Assembly: GCF_009689585.1 (NCBI RefSeq)
Contig: NZ_AP018694.1
Span: 1 to 64,000, forward strand
Source: Aquipluma nitroreducens
Lineage (GTDB): Bacteria; Bacteroidota; Bacteroidia; Bacteroidales; Prolixibacteraceae
DNA length: 64,000 bases
Reading direction: 5' to 3'
A model generated the notes under the pieces. It did not search any database. It saw only the letters and a list, made by a program, of their open reading frames with translations, and was not told where the DNA came from. Of the stretch, positions 9,288 to 18,502 are shown piece after piece (the first letter of the stretch is position 1; each line of letters begins with the position of its first letter). The position numbers were made by a program, and so were the translations under genes.

Positions 9288-9374
9288 TTAGCAGGACGGC
9301 TAGAAAACCTACAAGACGGCTAAATCTTTAACAGGGAAACCAGAAACTTTAGCAGGACGCCCAGAACTTTAACT
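9288..9374. repeat. Degenerate ~20-bp tandem repeat, 4-5 units
   Basis: Units resembling TTAGCAGGACGGCTAGAAACT recur about every 20-21 bases between purT and the HNH gene, e.g. TTAGCAGGACGGCTAG, ACAAGACGGCTAAATC, TTAACAGGGAAACCAG and TTAGCAGGACGCCCAG. Copies diverge clearly from each other. No spacers occur, so this is not a CRISPR. Confidence 0.55.
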
Positions 9375-9531
9375 CGTGTGGCAAAAAACTCTTCAGGGTG
9401 AGTGGCGGCGAGCATTTTACCAATCCATCAATAGAAAAGTGGCTCAAATAAAGCTGCTTAACAGAAGGAAAAGATGGGAAAAGTGGCTTATATTTGATGA
9501 AACATTCAAATTTTGCAAAATATTAAATGGT

Positions 9532-10452
9532 ATGCGATGCATTTTCTGTAAAAGTGAAAGTACTAATTCAAAAAGCGTTGAGCATGTGATACCTGAATCA
9601 TTGGGTAGTAAAACCATTGTTTTACCACAAGGATTGGTTTGTGATAAATGCAATAACTATTTCTCTAACAAAGTAGAAAGACCATTATTGACTCATCCAT
9701 CATTTAGAAACATTAGGGCGTGGTATCAAGTTCCTAATAAGAAAGGTAAATTACCCTCGGTTAAAGGCATTATTGCTGGAGAAGATGTTGACATTTCATT
9801 GAAAATTGGTAAAAATGGAAAGTTCATAATCCAACCAGAGGAGGAAAAATTCAGAAACAAATTAGAAATCCAGATAGATAAAGCGGCTAATGGGGAGGTT
9901 TTTAGTCCATTTATTTTTAAACTTGAATTTGATCCTCCGAAAAAGGAAATGTCAAGATTTTTAGCTAAAATGGGATTAGAATTTTTAGCATTTCGATTTC
10001 TAAAGAACAAAGATTTAATAGAATTTTTAATTGATTCAGATCATTACGACCCTATTAGAAATTTTGCAAAAACTGGTAATAATTCGATAGAATGGACTTA
10101 CAGTATGAGAAAGCTTTATCCTATTGAGACAAAGATGTGCCACCCAGTGACTGGTGAACTCGTTATGGCGGGTTTCGGATATGATTTATTATTAAATCAC
10201 CGCAGAGAATCTTATTTTATTTTTCTTTATTATGGATTCGAGTTTGCTATCAATCTTGGAGGACCTTCGATAAAAGGATATGAAGAATGGCTGGAAAAGA
10301 ACGATCAGATAAGCCCAATAATTGAAAGAAATGGGGCAAAGGTTGTAAAAGAGATAATCGATGGTAAAGATACCTTTGTTATTCGAGGAGATTTAGATTT
10401 GAATACCGGGAGAATATTTGACAATAAACAACTAAAAGAATACTTTATATAA
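9532..10452 (+). CDS. HNH-endonuclease-domain protein
   Basis: A 306-residue protein with an N-terminal HNH/zinc module (RCIFC at 2-6, VEHVIPESLG, CDKCNNYF), an architecture seen in the HNH_5-like family. The remaining ~240 residues have no domain I recognise. I choose ATG 9532 because the product then starts MRCIFCKSES, as such proteins do; the frame stays open upstream to a GTG at 9376. The gene is more AT-rich than its neighbours and is flanked by a tandem repeat and an odd GC-richer stretch, which suggests an acquired gene. Whether it is a defence nuclease or a mobile-element remnant is not known. Confidence 0.75.
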   Translation: MRCIFCKSESTNSKSVEHVIPESLGSKTIVLPQGLVCDKCNNYFSNKVERPLLTHPSFRNIRAWYQVPNKKGKLPSVKGIIAGEDVDISLKIGKNGKFIIQPEEEKFRNKLEIQIDKAANGEVFSPFIFKLEFDPPKKEMSRFLAKMGLEFLAFRFLKNKDLIEFLIDSDHYDPIRNFAKTGNNSIEWTYSMRKLYPIETKMCHPVTGELVMAGFGYDLLLNHRRESYFIFLYYGFEFAINLGGPSIKGYEEWLEKNDQISPIIERNGAKVVKEIIDGKDTFVIRGDLDLNTGRIFDNKQLKEYFI

Positions 10453-10827
10453 CTTCAACTACCCGCCCTGTGCGGCAGCAGTGGTTTTCGGTGGGCATTT
10501 TTTCGCCCAAACTGCTTTTCTGCTTGACAGGAAATTTCCCGCAATCCGCCCACTCCGCATGTAGCTTATTGCCAGCCCGCTAATATCCAAAATAGTGCTC
10601 CGGAAAAAGTATATAGAAATATAAAAAAGCACGAACGGACAATCTAGTAGCGGGGGGAGTGAGCACTTCGATAAACTATGACTTCTCTTTCCGCGGCTCC
10701 CGTAAGCTGGCAAATAGAGTAATTTTGGCGTAATAAAAGCAAACTATTCGTAAGTTTGATTTTCACGCTTCATTAACCCAAAAATCCTAAATTTGCCAAC
10801 TTAAACAAATAACACTACAACTCACCC
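10453..10827. other. 375-bp stretch without convincing gene
   Basis: GC-richer in its first half than neighbouring intergenic DNA, with small inverted repeats (for example AGTGCTC...GAGCACT and GTGGGC...GCCCAC). A minus-strand 84-codon frame crosses it but resembles no protein. The last part holds TAAATTTG (10788-10795), a plausible -7 element for the next gene. The first half could be the tail of a mobile cassette carrying the HNH gene. Confidence 0.4.
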
Positions 10828-11736
10828 ATGTCGCACCAAAGTTCATCTGTAAAATCGATCATATTTGCTTTGCTGGCCAACCTGGGCATTGCCATTACCA
10901 AAACGGTTGCCGCAATCATAACCGGCTCGGGAGCCATGCTGGCCGAATCGATCCACTCGTTTGCCGACTGTGGCAACCAGGGATTGCTGTTTGTGGGGCT
11001 AAAAAACGCGAAGAAAGCACCAACCATCGATCATCCACTGGGACACGGGAAAGCCATCTATTTCTGGTCGTTTATCGTGGCCCTGATTTTATTCAGCATG
11101 GGCGGTTTGTTTTCGATTTACGAAGGTGTTCATAAACTCAATTCGAGCGAAGAAATAAGCAATCCGTACATTGCCATCGCAGTGCTATCGGTAAGTATGC
11201 TGCTCGAAGGGGCTTCGCTTTGGGGCTGCATTACCCAAATAAACAAAATCAGGCATGGCCAAAGTTTGTGGAAATGGTTCAGGAATAGTCGCAAAAGCGA
11301 ATTGGTTGTGGTAATGGGCGAAGATGTTGCGGCGTTGCTTGGTTTGGCTTTTGCACTTCTGTCAGTTGTTTTGTCCATGATTACCGGAAACCCAATTTAC
11401 GATGCCATTGGCAGTATTGGAATCGGCGCTTTGCTGGTTGTTATTTCCATATTTCTGGCGGTTAAAATCAAAGGATTACTCATCGGACAAAGCATCGCTC
11501 CTGAAGTTCGGCAAGAGATCATTGATTTTCTGGAAGCTCAGCCTGAAGTAAAATCGGTATTGAACCTGATCACACTTCAATTGGGAGAACAAATTATGGT
11601 CGCTGTAAAAGCAAAGATGGAAAATACAGAAACGGTTGACGAACTGATTCAGAACATTAACCGGTGCGAAGTAGAGTTGAAAAAGCACAACCCGGCCATT
11701 CAATGGAGCTTCTTTGAACCTGATGTGACCGATTAA
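10828..11736 (+). CDS. Cation diffusion facilitator transporter
   Basis: A 302-residue CDF-family transporter that should export divalent metal ions in exchange for protons. Helix 2 carries the metal-site motif in ESIHSFADCGNQ (His-x3-Asp). The helix-5 site reads GEDVAALLG, as in the ZnT9-like subgroup, rather than a second His-x3-Asp. The cytosolic C-terminal domain (from about 210) is present. The metal specificity is not visible. It stands alone, followed by a palindromic repeat and an insertion sequence. Confidence 0.88.
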   Translation: MSHQSSSVKSIIFALLANLGIAITKTVAAIITGSGAMLAESIHSFADCGNQGLLFVGLKNAKKAPTIDHPLGHGKAIYFWSFIVALILFSMGGLFSIYEGVHKLNSSEEISNPYIAIAVLSVSMLLEGASLWGCITQINKIRHGQSLWKWFRNSRKSELVVVMGEDVAALLGLAFALLSVVLSMITGNPIYDAIGSIGIGALLVVISIFLAVKIKGLLIGQSIAPEVRQEIIDFLEAQPEVKSVLNLITLQLGEQIMVAVKAKMENTETVDELIQNINRCEVELKKHNPAIQWSFFEPDVTD

Positions 11737-11800
11737 ACTCGGCATAGTCTTTCCGGAAAGATAAAATAGCTAATCATAACCCGATGTCGTTTAGTCAGTG

Positions 11801-11866
11801 TCGTCATTGCGAACGAAGTGAAGCAATCTGTTGATTTAAAGATTGCTTCGTTCCTCGCAATGACGA
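11801..11866. repeat. Palindromic intergenic repeat
   Basis: TCGTCATTGCGAACGAAG.. and its complement ..CTTCGTTCCTCGCAATGACGA form a long imperfect hairpin containing AAGCAATCT/AGATTGCTT. Sequences of this kind are dispersed in many Bacteroidota genomes. It may serve as a terminator for the efflux gene. Confidence 0.7.
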
Positions 11867-11900
11867 ACTTTTCAGTTGTTTTCTTAACAAAATGACATCG

Positions 11901-11929
11901 AACCATAAATTCCAGATCGACTGACATTT
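11901..11929. repeat. Left copy of 29-bp target duplication
   Basis: Begins AACCATAAATTCC and ends GACTGACATTT. It is identical over 29 bases to 13561-13589 on the other side of the insertion sequence. Confidence 0.9.
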
Positions 11930-13560
11930 CCTGACTTGTGACATTTAGTGCGGTAGCAGATTCCATTTGGTAATAAGGTTTGCAAGTTGGCTATTCATGA
12001 TTTCCTTTGTGGGGGATCGGAAGACAAATGTTTGTTTGGTCAATCGGTCTTGAATATGGGTTTCTGTTATGTTCCAGACAAGGAACCGGATTTCCCTCAA
12101 TGATAATTTGGTGATTATTTCCAGGTATTTTTCTGCTATCAGAGCGACAAAACAAATCAGTACGTGAGCCTTGATCGCTTCTTGTTTTTGATGGTATATT
12201 GGGCGGGTTTGCAAATCAAACTTACTCATGCGGAACGATTGTTCAATGTGCCAGAGCTGGTGGTAACGGTCTATGACCATTTGGTTGGACAGTTGTTGTT
12301 CGGGCAAGTTGGTGCAATACCCCTTAATTCCAAGCAACAGCCTCCTTTTTTCTATCAATGTCGTGTTGAGTTCTATTTTTTCTTTAGTAACCTTCCTGAC
12401 AAATTGAGCCTTCACTTTCAGTGACTGCTTTGCCACCAGCTCTTCGGCTTTTTGAACAAGCTTGTTTAGCTCGTTCAATTCCTTTTTATACCGTTTGAGT
12501 GAAAAATCGCACACCAAATAACCGTATCGCGATGGAAAGCGGGCTATGGCACCGTGTTTCCCGTTCAATGTTGCATGGATTTGTTTTACCAATCCAAGTT
12601 CCGCATTGGCCAGCCGTGCACCAACAATGTACGATAGTTTCTTTTCCCTGAGTTCGGCAAGCCTTTCTTCATCCAGCATTGCGGCATCGGCTACAATAAT
12701 TGGCCGTGTCTGCGGGTGGGCTGAGGTAAACGTTTCCACAACCGGGAGCATTGTCTTTCCTTCGAATGTGTTGCCTGCAAAAACCTGATACGACAGTGGA
12801 AACCCTGTTTGTGTTACCAGCAGCCCGATGACAATTTGGGGTTGCTGTGACTTGTTGTCCTTTGAGAACCCTTGTATTTTAAACTCATCGGCCTTAAACG
12901 ACTCGAAATACAATGTGGTAACATCGTACAGCACAAAATAGAAAGGTTCATTGAACTTCTGTTGTGCCACCCTGTAAGCACATTGCTCAATATCTGCCTT
13001 GTATGCTGACAACTTTGGAATATTGCGGTAAATCCGTTGAGAATATTTAATGCCGAAGTAATATCCCAGCAGTTCAACAGAGCGGAGTTTTGAAGCAGGC
13101 TCGATAAGGCGCATAATGGCCAGATCAAGCAACAGGCGGGGAAGATGGGATAAACCGCATTCATCGAAACAGCCCATGAAGAACCGAAAAGCAAAGTGGT
13201 GCGTCACCCCAATGCATTCGCCCCTGTCTACAACTAAAAGTTTTTGTTTTTGGGCAGGGAACAACGATAACTGGGCGGTTTGTTCATCGATCCATTCCAA
13301 TGCCCTTTGCCTCAAAACAGCCTCTTCTATCTGGTCTTTGGCGCTACCAATATGTTTGCCTACAATCGATCTGTGACCAACATACCTGACAACCTGAACC
13401 GCAACAGATCCCGACTTAGTTTTGACTTTTCGTACTGAATACATACCGCAAAATTAGGCGTTAGTGCGGTGAAATCAATAAATATTAATTGCTAAATTGT
13501 TAATAATGTGGAATTTAAAAATTGATCTCTGTGGAAAAATCAAAAGTGTCACAAGTCAGG
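11930..13560 (-). mobile_element. Complete IS1634-type insertion sequence (1631 bp)
   Basis: Bounded by perfect 14-bp inverted ends: CCTGACTTGTGACA (11930-11943) and TGTCACAAGTCAGG (13547-13560). It contains one intact transposase gene on the minus strand and is flanked by an identical 29-bp direct repeat. Known IS1634-family members (IS1634, IS1549) make unusually long target duplications, so the flank agrees with the family. Intact ends and ORF suggest recent insertion. It interrupts only intergenic DNA. Confidence 0.92.
11945..13444 (-). CDS. IS1634-family transposase
   Basis: A 499-residue DDE transposase that should cut and join the ends of this element. The N-terminus YSVRKVKTKSGSVAVQVV is typical of the family. 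The catalytic core shows DVTTLYFES (first Asp), IIVADAAML (second Asp) and the region YHQLWHIEQSFRMSKFDLQT (Glu). The frame is open from ATG to TAA and nearly fills the element; the stop lies two bases inside the left inverted end. No sign of decay is visible. Confidence 0.92.
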   Translation of the reverse strand: MYSVRKVKTKSGSVAVQVVRYVGHRSIVGKHIGSAKDQIEEAVLRQRALEWIDEQTAQLSLFPAQKQKLLVVDRGECIGVTHHFAFRFFMGCFDECGLSHLPRLLLDLAIMRLIEPASKLRSVELLGYYFGIKYSQRIYRNIPKLSAYKADIEQCAYRVAQQKFNEPFYFVLYDVTTLYFESFKADEFKIQGFSKDNKSQQPQIVIGLLVTQTGFPLSYQVFAGNTFEGKTMLPVVETFTSAHPQTRPIIVADAAMLDEERLAELREKKLSYIVGARLANAELGLVKQIHATLNGKHGAIARFPSRYGYLVCDFSLKRYKKELNELNKLVQKAEELVAKQSLKVKAQFVRKVTKEKIELNTTLIEKRRLLLGIKGYCTNLPEQQLSNQMVIDRYHQLWHIEQSFRMSKFDLQTRPIYHQKQEAIKAHVLICFVALIAEKYLEIITKLSLREIRFLVWNITETHIQDRLTKQTFVFRSPTKEIMNSQLANLITKWNLLPH

Positions 13561-13589
13561 AACCATAAATTCCAGATCGACTGACATTT
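13561..13589. repeat. Right copy of 29-bp target duplication
   Basis: Identical over 29 bases to 11901-11929 and directly abutting the right inverted end of the insertion sequence. Confidence 0.9.
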
Positions 13590-13704
13590 AACAATTACAT
13601 AGCATTCAAGACTTTTAAAAGGGTAATTTTGCGCCTTGTTAAAAAAGCCGGGTAACGATACCCAAGGTTTTGTTAAAGATCAGAAAATTAAGAAAGAAGC
13701 ATCT

Positions 13705-14151
13705 ATGAAGCGTATTAATGAATACAAGAAATTGTTCAATGTTGAAGCTGACACCGACCTCAAAACATTAAAATCGACATACCGGAATTTGGTAAAAGAA
13801 TGGCATCCCGACAAGTTTCAGGAAGAAGAAATGGCAAAAGAGGCCGAATTGAAAAGCCGTCAAATCATTGATGCGTATCATTTTCTGGTGAGTATTGCGC
13901 CTGAAACGATAGCTGCTAATTTAGAAGAATACAACACCATTACATCCGAATCGAATATCGCTGATTTCAAACACAAAGGACTTTTACTTGAAGTTACTTT
14001 TCTGGATGGCACCACCTACGAATATTTCGGTGTTCCGAAAAGTGTGTACATTAAATTGGTGAATTCGGATAAACAATTGCGGTTTGCAAAGAGGAATATT
14101 TTTAATTCTTACCTGTACCGGAAATCAAAAAGAAGTCTGGAAGTAGCCTAG
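13705..14151 (+). CDS. J-domain protein with KTSC-like C-terminus
   Basis: A 148-residue protein with an N-terminal J domain (KLFNVEADTDLKTLKSTYRN, then WHPDKF with the HPD motif needed to stimulate Hsp70) and a C-terminal KTSC-like domain (LEVTFLDGTTYEYFGVPKSVY). It is probably a DnaK co-chaperone with an unknown client. ATG 13705 begins MKRINEYKKLF; the open frame extends upstream to a TTG at 13636 without domain support. The insertion sequence ends 116 bases before the chosen start and may have disturbed its promoter. Confidence 0.8.
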   Translation: MKRINEYKKLFNVEADTDLKTLKSTYRNLVKEWHPDKFQEEEMAKEAELKSRQIIDAYHFLVSIAPETIAANLEEYNTITSESNIADFKHKGLLLEVTFLDGTTYEYFGVPKSVYIKLVNSDKQLRFAKRNIFNSYLYRKSKRSLEVA

Positions 14152-14259
14152 TGTTGTGTTCACTGTCATGCTGAATTTATTTCAGCATCTATTGATAGAT
14201 AACAGATTCCGAAACAAGTTCGGAATGACTTTCCTTCATTAGACGCACATCACAACACT
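14150..14259. repeat. 110-bp inverted-repeat element with nested hairpins
   Basis: AGTGTTGTG (14150-14158) and CACAACACT (14251-14259) bound the element. Inside are two hairpins, ATGCTGAA..TTTCAGCAT and ATTCCGAA..TTCGGAAT. It looks like a small non-autonomous palindromic repeat and separates two convergent genes. Confidence 0.6.
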
Positions 14260-14279
14260 CGTTTTTTGATCCTCAGCGT

Positions 14280-15017
14280 TTACTTACTCAATCGCTCCAC
14301 ATTTTTGCCAATAATAACCAAGGCAGGCATAGGTGGCTTTTCGGTCTCCAGTATCTGGGCAATGTTTCCGAGCGTACCTTCGAAAGCTACCGAGTCGGGC
14401 TGCGAAACTTTGCTTAAAATCTGAACTTTTATTTCCGGAGAAATGGCCTGATCCATTAATCGTTGGGCCAACCGGACCAGTTTATTGAGGCCCATAAAGA
14501 AAATAATGGGAGAACCCGATTTTAGCACCGAAACGAATGTTTCCAGATCGCAGAAATCACCTTCGCAATAGTGACCGGTACCAAACAAAACCATGCTGTT
14601 CTTGCCTCGTTCGGTGAGTGGAATGCCATACAAAGAAGCAGCTCCAAGTGCGGAAGTCACACCGGGGATAACTTCGTAATTCAAACTGTTTTCAATGCAA
14701 AACCTGATTTCTTCGGCGCCACGGCCAAAAATCATCGGATCGCCCGATTTTAGCCTAACCACTTTTTGTCCTTTACCCGCCAATTCAATAATCAACTGGT
14801 TGATCCATTCCTGACGATCGGTTTGATCTTGCCCATCCTGATACAGTTTCCCAACGTAAATCCGCTGAGCATCAGGTTTAGCCAGATTCATTATCTCGTC
14901 ACTAACCAGCGCGTCGTGTAATATACAGTCAGCGTCCTGAATGCGTTTCAATGCTTTAATGGTCAGTAATTCCGGATCACCGGGACCAGCGCCAACTATA
15001 GAAATGAGTGAACCCAT
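14280..15017 (-). CDS. cobA: Uroporphyrinogen-III C-methyltransferase
   Basis: Adds two methyl groups from SAM to uroporphyrinogen III, giving precorrin-2 for siroheme. The 245-residue protein shows SUMT signatures: VGAGPGDPELLTIKA, VRLKSGDPMIFGRGAEE and PGVTSALGAASLYGIPLTER. It is the last gene of the minus-strand sulfite/siroheme operon. Single-domain SUMT agrees with a separate dehydrogenase gene in the same operon (20272-20733) in place of a fused CysG. About 87 bases separate it from the upstream Rossmann-fold gene. Confidence 0.95.
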   Translation of the reverse strand: MGSLISIVGAGPGDPELLTIKALKRIQDADCILHDALVSDEIMNLAKPDAQRIYVGKLYQDGQDQTDRQEWINQLIIELAGKGQKVVRLKSGDPMIFGRGAEEIRFCIENSLNYEVIPGVTSALGAASLYGIPLTERGKNSMVLFGTGHYCEGDFCDLETFVSVLKSGSPIIFFMGLNKLVRLAQRLMDQAISPEIKVQILSKVSQPDSVAFEGTLGNIAQILETEKPPMPALVIIGKNVERLSK

Positions 15018-15104
15018 TCAGAATTATGAATTATGAGTTATGAACGAAAAAGCAATTAGGATTATTGAAAAATTTCGTTTCGTCAACTCTTTTCCATTGA
15101 CTTT

Positions 15105-15941
15105 TTACTTTTTACTTGTCACCAGGCTATCGAGGTAATCCATCGGACTTGGGTATTTAAACTTATATTTAAGTAATCGTGCTAATTTACTGCTGTCAAC
15201 TATTTTATAAGCTTCAGCTTCATCAGAAATCAGTGGTGCAGGAAAGCCTGAAATTTGAGCTGCCTTTCCGTAGAAATCCTTTTTGAGCGGATGTTCCGGA
15301 CAGCAGGCGTTCAATGTTTCTCCCCATAGATCTTTTTCCAGAATTGCATCAATTATGCCGATGCAATCATCCTGATGAATCAAGTTCACCGGAATATTTG
15401 CAACTGGACGAGCAGATTTCAGGAGAAAACGTGCCGGATTTCGATCGGCACCAATTAATCCGCCAAACCGCAGAATTGTCGTTTCAAAATCGGTCAGATT
15501 ATTCAACAGATTCTCAGCAGCCAAACAGGCCTTTCCGCTTGCTTTGTCCGGATAAAGCACATCACTTTCATGTGCCGTCTTTAAATTTTCAGGATAAACC
15601 GACGTTGATGAAATGAAAATCACCTTTCGGATACCTGACTTCAGGATGATTGGAATCAGTTGCGCAATCTGAGTTGGAAATATACGCTCAATCTCATCAA
15701 TACGACGAGGAGGAATGGCAATAACCAGCACATCAGTTTCAAAAAATGCAGGGTCATCAACTTCTACATTGTTTTCATTCAACACAATCCGGAATGGCAC
15801 AATGCCTGAAGTACGAAGCAGTCCAAACTTTTCAGGAGAAGTAACCGAGCCTTTTACCGAAAATCGTCGATTCCGTAAATGTTTTCCCAGAGCTACTCCC
15901 AACCAACCGCATCCCAAAATTGAAACTGTTCCCGACTTCAT
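15105..15941 (-). CDS. NAD(P)-binding epimerase-like protein (YeeZ type)
   Basis: A 278-residue Rossmann-fold protein, extended short-chain-dehydrogenase/epimerase type, resembling E. coli YeeZ. It begins with VSILGCGWLGVALGKHL (nucleotide-binding Gly motif), then IFISSTSVYPEN. The substrate is unknown. It lies between hemD and cobA in the siroheme operon, so a link to tetrapyrrole or sulfur metabolism is possible but only inferred from position. Confidence 0.75.
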   Translation of the reverse strand: MKSGTVSILGCGWLGVALGKHLRNRRFSVKGSVTSPEKFGLLRTSGIVPFRIVLNENNVEVDDPAFFETDVLVIAIPPRRIDEIERIFPTQIAQLIPIILKSGIRKVIFISSTSVYPENLKTAHESDVLYPDKASGKACLAAENLLNNLTDFETTILRFGGLIGADRNPARFLLKSARPVANIPVNLIHQDDCIGIIDAILEKDLWGETLNACCPEHPLKKDFYGKAAQISGFPAPLISDEAEAYKIVDSSKLARLLKYKFKYPSPMDYLDSLVTSKK

Positions 15942-15950
15942 CCAGATTTG

Positions 15951-16658
15951 TTAAATGTTTTCTTTCTTCCAGCGCGCTATCGAATCTTGAACAAACGACA
16001 ACTCTTCCTGTTCAGGCGAAAGATAAACTTTATTATCGAATACTCGCCAGGCAGCTCTTGCTGTCGAATTTTCGTTAGCCAAAATGAGCGAGGTTTGATT
16101 TGTGAAATTACCCGATGCTTTGAAATTCTCGATGCTCGAAGGACTAAAAAACAGATAAGCGTCGAATATTCCACTTACAAATTTCTCAATCGGCGTGTTC
16201 TTATACACCTCAATTTCAGAGTATTGAAGAGGAAATACGGAGAACACTGAGGTTATTTCGCTATGCAGCTTGTCGCCACGCAAAAACAAAACAGAGTCGC
16301 CCTGATTTTGACTAATCACATTCTCAGCTAAATCGGATATATTGGAATACGAAGAAATCGAAATTGGCAGATTGAGGTCTTTTAGAATCCCGGCTTCCTT
16401 TTCAGACCAGCAGTACAAACGATCCGACTCGCCCAAGCCAATCTGTGAATGGAATCTGATCAACCAATGAGCCGCATAAACACTGGTAATAACCCATTGC
16501 TTGCGGGTATTTGTCATTGTGCTAAAAAATGACAGATTTGGTTTTTTGTACTCGATACGAAAAAAAGGTTGTTCAATGTATTGAACGTGTTGCTTTTGCA
16601 ACCACTGGCGAGTAACTGCTGAGAGTTTTTCGCCGATAAAAAATACGGGTGTCTTCAT
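15951..16658 (-). CDS. hemD: Uroporphyrinogen-III synthase (HemD-like)
   Basis: Should cyclise hydroxymethylbilane to uroporphyrinogen III, the substrate of the nearby cobA product. HemD sequences are poorly conserved. Here I see two alpha/beta halves, the WVITSVYAAHW stretch that corresponds to the usual 'FTS.NAV' region, and a C-terminal FFSPSSIENF motif typical of the family. ATG 16658 (MKTPVFFIGEKL) lies 13 bases after the cysI stop; an upstream in-frame start at 16688 would overlap cysI. Position between cysI and cobA supports the call. Confidence 0.78.
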   Translation of the reverse strand: MKTPVFFIGEKLSAVTRQWLQKQHVQYIEQPFFRIEYKKPNLSFFSTMTNTRKQWVITSVYAAHWLIRFHSQIGLGESDRLYCWSEKEAGILKDLNLPISISSYSNISDLAENVISQNQGDSVLFLRGDKLHSEITSVFSVFPLQYSEIEVYKNTPIEKFVSGIFDAYLFFSPSSIENFKASGNFTNQTSLILANENSTARAAWRVFDNKVYLSPEQEELSFVQDSIARWKKENI

Positions 16659-16671
16659 GATAAAATATTTT

Positions 16672-18372
16672 TTAATGTCTGAAATCACTTCCTTTCACTA
16701 TTTCATTTACATATTGCTTACGGATAACAAAATCGCCAAACTTTTCCCCTGTGTTTCGGTTCGTTGCGTAATCGGCAATGATGGGATCTAATTCAGCCAG
16801 AATATCATCTTCGGTAAGCGTTTCCTTGTAGAGCGTATTGAGGCGGGTCCCATTAAAATTTCCGCCCAAATAAAGATTATAGTGTCCTTCCGATTTTCCG
16901 ACAAACCCAATTTCAGCCAAATATGGCCGACCACAACCGTTCGGGCAACCGGTCATACGAATCACGATTTCTTCCTGAAACAAGTCGTGCTGATTCAAAA
17001 TCGATTCAATTTTGCTGACCAGTGATGGCAAGTACCTTTCTGCTTCGGCAAACGCCAAACTACAGGTATTGAGCGCTACACAAGCGATTGAATTCTGACG
17101 TAATCCTGAAATTTCGCCAGGCAAAACCCCATTATTTTTCAGGATTTCGCCCACTGTATTCTTTTCATCAGCCGTTACATTAGCAATGATCAAATTTTGA
17201 TTTCCTGTCAGAATAAATTGGCCATTGATGTGTTGAGCCACTTCACGGAGCGCCGATTTCAGATTAAAACCGTTCCGGTCGGCAACCCGGCCACCTTCAA
17301 CAAAAAGCGAAAGGCTCCATTTCGAATCGGTACCTTTCTTCCAGCCCAAACGATCACCATTTCGTGTAAAAGCGTACGGTTTAGCTTCCTGAAGTTCGTA
17401 TCCAAGATAATTGTACAATTCAGCTTTAAACGCTTCGATTCCTAATCGGTCAATCGTATATTTCAGCCTTGAAATTTTACGGTTCTGACGGTTTCCGTTG
17501 TCGCGCTGCACCAAAACCACTTTTTCAGCCACATCAATCACCTGCTCAGGAGTGCAAAAACCAATCACTTCGGCCAATCGCGGATAAGTTTCAGGCATTC
17601 CGAAAGTAGTGCCCATTCCGCCGCCAACTGCCACATTATAGCCAATAATCCGGTTATTCCCGACAATGGCTATAAAACCCAGATCCTGCGAAAAAACATC
17701 AGAATCGTTGTATGGCGGAATTGCAATCGCGATCTTAAATTTCCTTGGCAGATAGCGGTCTCCGTAAATCGGTTCGACATCTTTCTTGCTGTCGGCTATC
17801 AGTTTCTGATCGAGCCAGATTTCATGATATGCAGTAGTCGATGGCAATAAATGCTCACTGATGCGACGCGCAGTTTCATAAACTTCGGCATGCAACTCCG
17901 ACTCTGACGGATTGGGATGACTCATCACATTTCGGTTCACATCGCCACAAGCTGCAATTGTGTCCAGCAATGCGGTATTGATTCCCTGGATGGTTTTCTT
18001 CAGATTCGATTTAATCACACCATGTAACTGAAAAGCCTGACGCGTAGTCAGTTTCAGCGTATGATTGGCATATTGCTCCGAGATTTCATCCATTTGCAGC
18101 CATTGCTTTGGAGTTACAACTCCACCGGGAAGCCTCACCCGAATCAGGAAAGAATAGGCCGGTTCCAGTTTCTGGCGTTTGCGTTCTTTTTCCAAATCAC
18201 GGTCGAACTGTTGGTACAAACCGTGAAACTTTGAGAGCTGGGTATCGGCATAAGCAATTGATCCGGTTATCGGATCGGCTAGGCTCTCAACCAAAGTACC
18301 CCTGAGGTAATTACTTTCGTATTTGATTCGCTCTAACTCTGAAAGTTCATCCCAATTAATAGTATCGTTCAT
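16672..18372 (-). CDS. cysI: Sulfite reductase hemoprotein subunit
   Basis: Reduces sulfite to sulfide by six electrons on a siroheme-[4Fe-4S] centre. The 566-residue length is normal. The cluster ligands are visible as C-x5-C in [19 protein letters not shown] and C-x3-C in [20 protein letters not shown] and CGDVNRNVM are the conserved siroheme-binding stretches. It works with CysJ, encoded 130 bases upstream in the same operon, and needs siroheme made by the products of flanking genes. Confidence 0.95.
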
Positions 18373-18502
18373 CTTCAGTCAGTTTTTATACGTACGAACA
18401 AGTAAGTATTTATACCACTAAGATACATTTCAAAACTCACTTTGTTCATTTTTTATTGTTATTAATTACTATTGTTTAAATCTTTTAACATTGAATTCCG
18501 GT

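Noticed and set aside
9288-9374. CRISPR array
   Set aside because: Units are contiguous and degenerate, with no regular spacers and no cas genes nearby.
10459-10713. Minus-strand frame of 84 codons between the HNH gene and the cation exporter
   Set aside because: Odd composition (Ser/Arg/Pro-rich), no domain, no start signal; treated as chance in a GC-richer non-coding stretch.
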